The position numbers and the translations under genes are program-made. DNA of 64,000 bases from Clostridia bacterium (GTDB taxonomy: Bacteria > Bacillota > Clostridia > Lachnospirales > Lachnospiraceae), in the NCBI GenBank assembly GCA_910575725.1, contig CAJTFE010000016.1:1-64000 (forward strand), read 5' to 3'. The notes beneath the pieces were generated by a model that worked only from the letters and a program-made list of their open reading frames with translations, did not search any database and had not been told where the DNA came from. Below, piece by piece: positions 59,262 to 64,000 of this stretch (within the stretch, counting starts at the first letter, position 1; each line of letters begins with the position of its first letter).

Positions 59262-59494
59262 ATAATTATCCTTTTACCGCTTCTTTTCATATCATACTTT
59301 TCTCTGCTCACACAAACATACCTTAACTTGTAAAATTTTTTAGTTATCCATTTTATTATTTATAATTTTTATTGTTTCTATATTTTTTTTACAGTATCAC
59401 TTTAACATATTATTTCTTAGAACACAACATTTTTATTGACACTGTTCAAAAAATATACTATCTTTAATTTTAGAAACGAGGTGATTTGACAGTT
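59262..59494. promoter_or_regulatory. Shared control region of the carboxypeptidase and BlaI-like genes
   Basis: TTGACA at 59436-59441 and TATCTT at 59459-59464 are 17 nt apart and form the blaI-type promoter. ACAGTATC at 59391-59398 and GACACTGT at 59438-59445, the latter overlapping the -35, are inverted copies of ACAGTRTC, similar in kind to BlaI/MecI half-sites. TAACT/AGTTA near 59324-59345 is another dyad. The rest is AT-rich and non-coding. Confidence 0.55.
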
Positions 59495-59932
59495 GTGCAA
59501 AAAACAGGAAAAAAATATGCATTGACAAACAAGGAATACGAAATCTTGAAGGTTTTATGGGCTTCCGAAACTCCTTTAACTGCTTCCAATATTGTAGAAC
59601 GCGGAGACGCACTGTCCATAAACACAGTACAGGCCACACTCAAAAAGTTGCTGAAACGGGAATTTATCCGGGTCGATCAGATTGTTTACAGCGGAACCGT
59701 CTTATCTAGGGCATATCTGCCGTCTATGTCGCAAGAAGAGTTTGAGACTCAGAAATATATGGACAGCATGAAGCAGCTCCATAACGACAATTTTACCTGC
59801 TCTCACTTTATGGCAGCTTTTCTTGGACAGGAGCATGATAGAGAGAAAGCGCTGCAGGAAATTGATGAGTTGGAATCGCTTTTGAAGAAAAAGAAACAGG
59901 AACTTATAAAAAAGGGGGCGGATAATCTGTGA
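59495..59932 (+). CDS. BlaI/MecI/CopY-family repressor
   Basis: 145-aa winged-helix repressor. The DNA-binding part reads YALTNKEYEILKVLWASETP and INTVQATLKKLLKREFI; the family's dimerisation and cleavage region follows, ending in a Lys-rich helix. I use the GTG 10 nt after GAGGTGA; the TTG three codons earlier lies 1 nt from that site. It overlaps the next gene by 4 nt (GTGA), as blaI-blaR pairs commonly do. It probably represses itself and the divergent carboxypeptidase. Confidence 0.85.
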   Translation: MQKTGKKYALTNKEYEILKVLWASETPLTASNIVERGDALSINTVQATLKKLLKREFIRVDQIVYSGTVLSRAYLPSMSQEEFETQKYMDSMKQLHNDNFTCSHFMAAFLGQEHDREKALQEIDELESLLKKKKQELIKKGADNL

Positions 59933-61047
59933 ATTTTTCTTTATCTACGTTAATCAATACCACAATTGCCAGCAGTATTTTCATATGTGCTGCTGTTCTT
60001 TTGATCCGCATCGGTATCTCTGATAAACGTATGAAACTGTACACTATATCCTTTTTATGTGTTATGACTGTGATACGTTTGTTTATGCCTCTTGAATTTT
60101 CCTTTACCCATTCCATATATATTGAAAACCTATGGCATGGCTTACATTCCAATCTAAACAATAACTATCTTCATTTTCTTCATTTTGATGTATCGTATAA
60201 ATGTGTTTTGCTGCTATTATGGATGAGCGGATTTTTATGTAAACTATTCTATAGTCTCTGCAAGCGAAAAAAGAGCATGGATGCACTTCATCTGCTTCCA
60301 AAAACAACAGATTCCTATGCCGTTCACGCATTAGAAAACTGTAATGCCCGTTTCCGCCATTCCAAACCATGCCAGCTTCTTACGGCATCTCATATTTCCA
60401 GTCCATTTATAGCCGGTATCCTGTCTCCTGTGATTGTTATACCAGATATGCATCTGGATGAAAAGGAATGGGAATATGTTTTCATGCATGAACTCTACCA
60501 CTACTATAAGGGTCATCTGCTGTTTCAGTTTCTGATGGAAATATTGGCCTCACTGTATTTTTGGAATCCATTGGTACCGCTTCTGAACAAGCAGCTGCCA
60601 AAGCTATACGAATTCAATGCGGATGAAATGGTGTGCTCTTCATTAAACAGCCTACAAAAAATTAACTACTCAAACTGCCTCCTGAAAATACTGCACCAAC
60701 AGTCAGAACCGTCAAAAGCTAATTCTGTCGGTATCTCCTTTGCTTCTTCTGATTTGAGTGCACGAATCAAGAGAACCATAGACACCAGACAATCATCAAA
60801 AAACATCCATCTCAATCATATACTTTTGGCTGGAATGGTTTTACTGTTTGTTTTATCCTACTCTATTATTTTAGAGCCAATCTATACCCTTGATGATCCC
60901 AGCATAATGGATTCTTCCGATTTTTACTACCGTCCAAATGAAGATGGTACCTATGATCTTATCAACATCCATACGAACGAATATTGTTTCACAACAGATC
61001 ACATATTCGATGAGCAAATACAACTTAAGGAAGATTTAGATTTATGA
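59929..61047 (+). CDS. BlaR1/MecR1-like M56 metallopeptidase without a sensor domain
   Basis: 372-aa membrane protease with GTG start. Three or four hydrophobic segments flank the zinc site HELYHYYKGH (HExxH, about residue 187) and the downstream Glu in EFNADEMVCSS. A last membrane helix (about 302-320) is followed by only about 50 extracellular residues (YYRPNEDGTYDLINIHTNEY). BlaR1 and MecR1 instead carry a penicillin-binding domain of about 250 aa there. The protease should cleave the BlaI-like repressor, but the signal is not a beta-lactam bound through the usual domain. Confidence 0.85.
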   Translation: MNFSLSTLINTTIASSIFICAAVLLIRIGISDKRMKLYTISFLCVMTVIRLFMPLEFSFTHSIYIENLWHGLHSNLNNNYLHFLHFDVSYKCVLLLLWMSGFLCKLFYSLCKRKKSMDALHLLPKTTDSYAVHALENCNARFRHSKPCQLLTASHISSPFIAGILSPVIVIPDMHLDEKEWEYVFMHELYHYYKGHLLFQFLMEILASLYFWNPLVPLLNKQLPKLYEFNADEMVCSSLNSLQKINYSNCLLKILHQQSEPSKANSVGISFASSDLSARIKRTIDTRQSSKNIHLNHILLAGMVLLFVLSYSIILEPIYTLDDPSIMDSSDFYYRPNEDGTYDLINIHTNEYCFTTDHIFDEQIQLKEDLDL

Positions 61048-61277
61048 AACTCTTGAAGAAAATGATTTTAGCAGGTGTTTTTTCCTATGTTTTAGCTGGA
61101 TCCACATTTCCCTGTGTTGCTAAAACCCCAAACCTTCACATCACAGAACCTACTAGCCAGCTCTCTCCCAAAGCCGATAAACTTGAATGGAAATTTAAAA
61201 TGATAAACGGACAATGGTATCGCCGCCTCTACAACGCCACTCAAAATAAATGGATTGGCGATTGGGAACCTGTTTAA
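61044..61277 (+). CDS. Small secreted protein of the BlaI-BlaR-like operon
   Basis: 77 aa with an N-terminal signal peptide (MKLLKKMILAGVFSYVLAGS, cleavage probably near VAK-TP) and a mature part of about 50 residues rich in aromatic residues: WKFKMINGQWYRRLYNATQN then WIGDWEPV. The repeated G/K-x-W-Y pattern recalls choline/cell-wall-binding or Sbi-like repeats, but only one is present. It overlaps the peptidase gene by 4 nt. It could be a ligand or modulator of the sensor. Function unknown. Confidence 0.65.
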   Translation: MKLLKKMILAGVFSYVLAGSTFPCVAKTPNLHITEPTSQLSPKADKLEWKFKMINGQWYRRLYNATQNKWIGDWEPV

Positions 61278-61312
61278 TTAATTGTTATCTCGACATATCC
61301 ACAAATCTAAAG

Positions 61313-61414
61313 GGCAATCGGGAAATAAGGCAAAAGACTTTTTCCATATCCTGTGTTCGGACAATTCACGTACACTGGATATTTTAAAAGTCTTTTGCCT
61401 TATTTCTCGACTGC
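61313..61414. terminator. Large hairpin, bidirectional terminator and repeat
   Basis: A perfect 21-bp stem (61322-61342 with 61386-61406) extends further with two mismatches to GGCA/TGCC. The loop holds ATATCC, TTCGGACAATTCACGTACAC and GGATAT, which matches the inner part of the element at 37683-37948. It lies between convergent genes and would terminate both. Confidence 0.75.
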
Positions 61415-61457
61415 CTCTAATCAATTTATGTTATATCTGTCCTGCCATTTCACCTCA

Positions 61458-62075
61458 TCACCGGATAAAGCTCGTCATCTCTGACGCCTCTTTCTCCGGC
61501 AGCCCGTACGCTTCCTTCCCAAGTGCAATGCTCTTCATCAGAAAACTCATATTCCTTGCCAAAGTGCGCATCGTCTGCAGGCCCTCCCCATCCTGGGAGG
61601 CCTCTCCCTGGGTTCTTCCATGAACGCTGTTCCAATACTGGCTGGAAGCAACCGGCATCCCGGAAATAGTAAAATACTTGTTGAGCTCATCAAAGGTTGC
61701 CGATAAGCCGCCCCGTCTTGCCACAACAACGCTGGCTCCAACCTTCATGGTCTTGTCAAAGCCCGTGCTATAGAACAGTCGATCCAGGAATGCGATAAGC
61801 GTTGCATTTGCAGAAGCATAGTACACCGGGGTTCCCACCACCAGGCCGTCGCAGGCCTCGAACTTAGGTGCAGTCTCATTCACCAGATCCTTGAAAACAC
61901 ATACTCCCTTTTCCCGGCAGGATTTGCAGGCAATGCACCCCCGGATATCCTTGTTTCCCACATGAATCAGCTCTGTCTCCACTCCTTCCGCTGCAAATAC
62001 CTGCTCCATCTCCTGAAGGGCAAGATAAGTATTGCCTTTTGCATGGGGACTTCCATTAATCAATAAAACCTTCAT
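61458..62075 (-). CDS. Flavodoxin-fold NAD(P)H reductase / iron-sulfur flavoprotein-like
   Basis: 205-aa FMN-dependent oxidoreductase. INGSPHAKGNTYLAL (about residues 6-20) binds FMN phosphate; CIACKSCREKGVCVFKD gives a C-x-x-C-x-x-x-x-x-C cluster typical of iron-sulfur flavoproteins; GTPVYYASANA and ARRGGLSATFDELNKYF follow. Such proteins reduce quinones, metals or aromatic compounds. TAGGAGG lies 8 nt before the ATG. The partner is unknown. Confidence 0.83.
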   Translation of the reverse strand: MKVLLINGSPHAKGNTYLALQEMEQVFAAEGVETELIHVGNKDIRGCIACKSCREKGVCVFKDLVNETAPKFEACDGLVVGTPVYYASANATLIAFLDRLFYSTGFDKTMKVGASVVVARRGGLSATFDELNKYFTISGMPVASSQYWNSVHGRTQGEASQDGEGLQTMRTLARNMSFLMKSIALGKEAYGLPEKEASEMTSFIR

Positions 62076-62125
62076 TTTTTCATCCTCCTATTCCAGTTCC
62101 ATAATATCCTTCACTACAACCTTTT

Positions 62126-62626
62126 CTAAAACCCTCGAATCCCGTCCGCATCATCCCCGGACTTGTCGATGGACTTAATCACTACCTCGTACCCGTACCC
62201 TTCATTCACCTGCACATGAACCCGGTCACCGACCCTGCGCCCTTGGATGGCCTTTCCCAGAGGGGACTCGATACTGATACGCCCGTCCAGAGAATTGCCC
62301 CGGATAGACGTTACCAGCTTCACCTGCTCTGTCTCGTCATCCTCCTCAAAATACAGCTCCACCAGATTGTTAAGCCCTACCTCGTCGGCCCCCGATTCAT
62401 CCGACACAATCTTAGCCGTCCGCAGCATCCGCTCCAGATAGCGGATCCGGCTCTCATTCCGGTTCTTGTCACGCTTGGCTGCGTAATACTCAAAATTCTC
62501 ACTCAAGTCGCCGTGAGCACGCGCCTCCTTTACGGCTTCAATGGCCTCCTTTCGTACCACCAGCTTGCGGTGCTCAATTTCCGCCTCGATCTTTGCCACA
62601 TCACTCTTCGTCAGCTGCTCCTGCAT
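62126..62626 (-). CDS. greA: Transcription elongation factor GreA
   Basis: 166-aa GreA. The N-terminal coiled coil (about residues 5-75) carries ARAHGDLSENFEYYAAKRD at its tip, with the acidic DLSEN residues that rescue backtracked RNA polymerase. The FKBP-like C-terminal domain has SPLGKAIQGRRVGDRV. GAGAGG lies 6 nt before the ATG, and the gene overlaps the DUF4317 gene end by 26 nt. The linker (YFEEDDETEQVKLV) is standard. Confidence 0.92.
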   Translation of the reverse strand: MQEQLTKSDVAKIEAEIEHRKLVVRKEAIEAVKEARAHGDLSENFEYYAAKRDKNRNESRIRYLERMLRTAKIVSDESGADEVGLNNLVELYFEEDDETEQVKLVTSIRGNSLDGRISIESPLGKAIQGRRVGDRVHVQVNEGYGYEVVIKSIDKSGDDADGIRGF

Positions 62627-63767
62627 AATATCCTCTCTTTTCCGTGCTTGTTCTTACTACGATCCCATTTACTTCCACATGCTCATCCACCCCGATCACC
62701 AGGCACTGCCGCCCGTCAATCATCCGGGTCTCCACCAGATCCGCCCGTTCCGGGTTCACCTGAATCACAATATCCGGCGTCTTAATCTCAAACTTCCGGG
62801 CATTCATCACATTGGAGGCCAGAAACTCCGTCCGCTCCCCGGCCGTCACCTCATAGCGCTCCTCCAGCTCCTCCAGCTTCTCAGCCTCCACGCCGCTGGC
62901 CGCCAGAATCTGCTTCACTTCCCTCTTATCCAGCGTCACCGGCTCCGGCTCGTCCTTGCGCTCTTCCACCAGCTCGTGGAGCTTTTCGTGAATATTGCGC
63001 ACCACCTCGTAGTCACAAGCCTCGCCTAAAGTTTCCTCAATGATCGCATTAAAGGTCTCCTTCTGCCCTCCGGCGGACATAGGTACCGGGCAGCCGAACA
63101 TACTCTCTGCAAAGATCTCATTCAGCTCCTCCGGATTCTTGGAATAGTAAAGCATGCTGTGGAGATCCGTACTCCGATCCTGGAACGCAGGGAAAAGAAA
63201 TCCGGCCATGGGAAGCTCCACCAGCCAGTCCCTGGTCCTGGCCCCGAAGCGGTTGCCGTCTGCGTCATAGCTTAAGCCTGCCTTGGACAGCTTTACCGGG
63301 CAAATGGTACAAAGCAGGTATTCATAAACCTCATCGGAGGCATCAAACATCTCCGCATTGTCCGAAGAACGCCCCGGAATATCGTAAGCCCCGTGAGCCA
63401 GTAAAATCAGATAATTCTCCCCATAAGGAAAAGTCTCGATAATCCGGTCATAGAACGCCTCCACAAGAGCCTCCTCCGTCAGACGGCTGTTTTTCAGCTT
63501 CATCAAAAATTCCTGTGTTCCTCCGGACATCTCCGTATCCAGCGGAAATTCCAGATTGAGAAGATTTTTCCCAACCGTTCCCGACAGGGCCTTCCTGAAA
63601 ATCTCAAAATACTTAAAAGCTTCTTCCTCCGGCAGTGACAAAAAAGCCTCCTGCATTTCCGTTTTCTTATTCTTCTCCCCGTCCACATAGCAGCCGCACA
63701 TCCGCGTAAGGGCACAGTGCTCTGGGGTAAACTGCTTTTTGATCTCTGATATTTCTTTCTTGTTCAT
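62601..63767 (-). CDS. DUF4317 protein, unknown function
   Basis: 388-aa soluble protein of DUF4317, a family common in Lachnospiraceae and related Firmicutes. It opens MNKKEISEIKKQFTPEHCAL and contains MCGCYVDGEKNKK, which looks like a short beta hairpin, and later CGAD-free acidic segments (VEERKDEPEPVTLDKREVKQ). No signal peptide, membrane helix or catalytic motif is visible. AAGGAGAG lies 9 nt before the ATG. It is coupled to greA by overlap, which may hint at a transcription-related role; this is only an inference. Confidence 0.82.
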   Translation of the reverse strand: MNKKEISEIKKQFTPEHCALTRMCGCYVDGEKNKKTEMQEAFLSLPEEEAFKYFEIFRKALSGTVGKNLLNLEFPLDTEMSGGTQEFLMKLKNSRLTEEALVEAFYDRIIETFPYGENYLILLAHGAYDIPGRSSDNAEMFDASDEVYEYLLCTICPVKLSKAGLSYDADGNRFGARTRDWLVELPMAGFLFPAFQDRSTDLHSMLYYSKNPEELNEIFAESMFGCPVPMSAGGQKETFNAIIEETLGEACDYEVVRNIHEKLHELVEERKDEPEPVTLDKREVKQILAASGVEAEKLEELEERYEVTAGERTEFLASNVMNARKFEIKTPDIVIQVNPERADLVETRMIDGRQCLVIGVDEHVEVNGIVVRTSTEKRGYYAGAADEE

Positions 63768-63873
63768 ATTATGTAAACTCTCCTTGTTTTAATCCTTTCT
63801 TCATATCCGCCCATTCCTGTGGGCAGTTCAAAGCGCTCACTATAGACTGAAGGGCATCTATCCGCGCTCCATA

Positions 63874-64000
63874 CTACCCCGGCGGCCCGTCCTCAAAATT
63901 TTTCTTCCCAAGCCGTATCTCCTCCATAAACTTTGCAAGCTCTTTTGGCAGATTTTCCAGCAAATACTGCTTATTCCCGGAATACTGGGAAAGAAAGCTG
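63874..64000 (-). CDS. 3' end of an unidentified gene
   Basis: The frame enters from the right edge and ends in TAG. The visible 41 or so C-terminal residues include FLSQYSGNKQYLLENLPKEL and end NFEDGPPG. They look like a genuine helical protein end, but the family cannot be identified. It is followed by about 100 non-coding bases before the DUF4317 start. Confidence 0.55.
   Translation of the reverse strand, partial: SFLSQYSGNKQYLLENLPKELAKFMEEIRLGKKNFEDGPPG

Noticed and set aside
1-64000. CRISPR arrays, tRNA or rRNA genes, prophage or insertion sequences
   Set aside because: I saw no regularly spaced repeats, no tRNA T-loop and acceptor pattern, no rRNA core and no transposase or integrase motif in either strand.

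Overview
The window looks like chromosomal DNA of a low-to-mid GC Gram-positive bacterium of the class Clostridia, most likely a Lachnospiraceae gut species. Reasons: LoaP/NusG-type antiterminators heading a polysaccharide operon, an ECF transporter of the UPF0397 type, a DUF4317 protein, strong GGAGG ribosome-binding sites, frequent TTG/GTG starts, and protein sequences of clostridial flavour. No rRNA, tRNA, CRISPR array, phage module or insertion sequence was recognised.

Layout. (1) 0.1-11.5 kb, minus strand: a surface-polysaccharide operon. It begins with two NusG-family antiterminators, then a DegT aminotransferase, an initiating sugar-phosphate transferase, a GT4 glycosyltransferase and the enzymes expected for UDP-2,3-diacetamido-2,3-dideoxyglucuronate (WbpA, WbpB, WbpE and WbpD types). 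Inserted in it are a thiolase, an acetoacetyl-CoA-reductase-like SDR and an LpxD-like N-acyltransferase, which together suggest a 3-hydroxybutyryl sugar decoration. Upstream, at 11605-11870, a sigma-A-type promoter lies between two 25-bp inverted recombination-site-like repeats. It points away from the operon, so this copy appears to be in the OFF state of a phase-variable switch. (2) 11.9-14.3 kb: tcdA and a glycerate kinase, with repeats and a gene relic between them. (3) 14.3-27.2 kb, minus strand: a catabolic operon (thiolase, acyl-CoA ligase, CoA-transferase, VOC epimerase-like protein, two hydroxyacid/hydroxyacyl-CoA dehydrogenases, a complete Liv-type ABC importer) below a LacI-family regulator. 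(4) 27.3-31.4 kb: argC, a GNAT, an asparaginase and argJ, with an ARG-box-like site overlapping the argC promoter. (5) 31.5-36.2 kb: rarA and a divergent ECF transporter whose double ATPase is split by a frameshift at an A8 run. (6) 36.2-37.6 kb: argG, followed by a 266-bp palindromic element.

(7) 37.9-46.2 kb, minus strand: a nine-gene cluster of the little-studied EF_0829-EF_0839 type (KDGP aldolase, DgaE-like ammonia-lyase, DUF4310/4311 membrane proteins, DUF4312, SFCGS, a PRD protein, a COG3964 amidohydrolase and a BglG-type activator) with an adjacent HAD phosphatase. It looks like an unusual PTS-linked uptake and degradation system for an amino-sugar-acid-like substrate. (8) 46.4-55.9 kb: housekeeping and accessory genes (DegV, GNAT, ispF, nudC, SDR, lrgAB, an orphan Dam methylase, an alanine symporter with a divergent LysR regulator). 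(9) 56.0-61.4 kb: an AT-rich island with a HigA/ImmA-type regulator, an NTPase-like fragment, a DD-carboxypeptidase and a divergent BlaI-BlaR-like pair with a small secreted peptide. (10) 61.4-64.0 kb: a flavoprotein, greA, a DUF4317 gene and the 3' end of one more gene.

The strongest candidates for new biology are the invertible promoter with its asymmetric terminator, the 3-hydroxyacyl decoration module in the polysaccharide operon, and the EF_0829-type cluster. Functions are inferred from remembered family motifs; no database search was possible.
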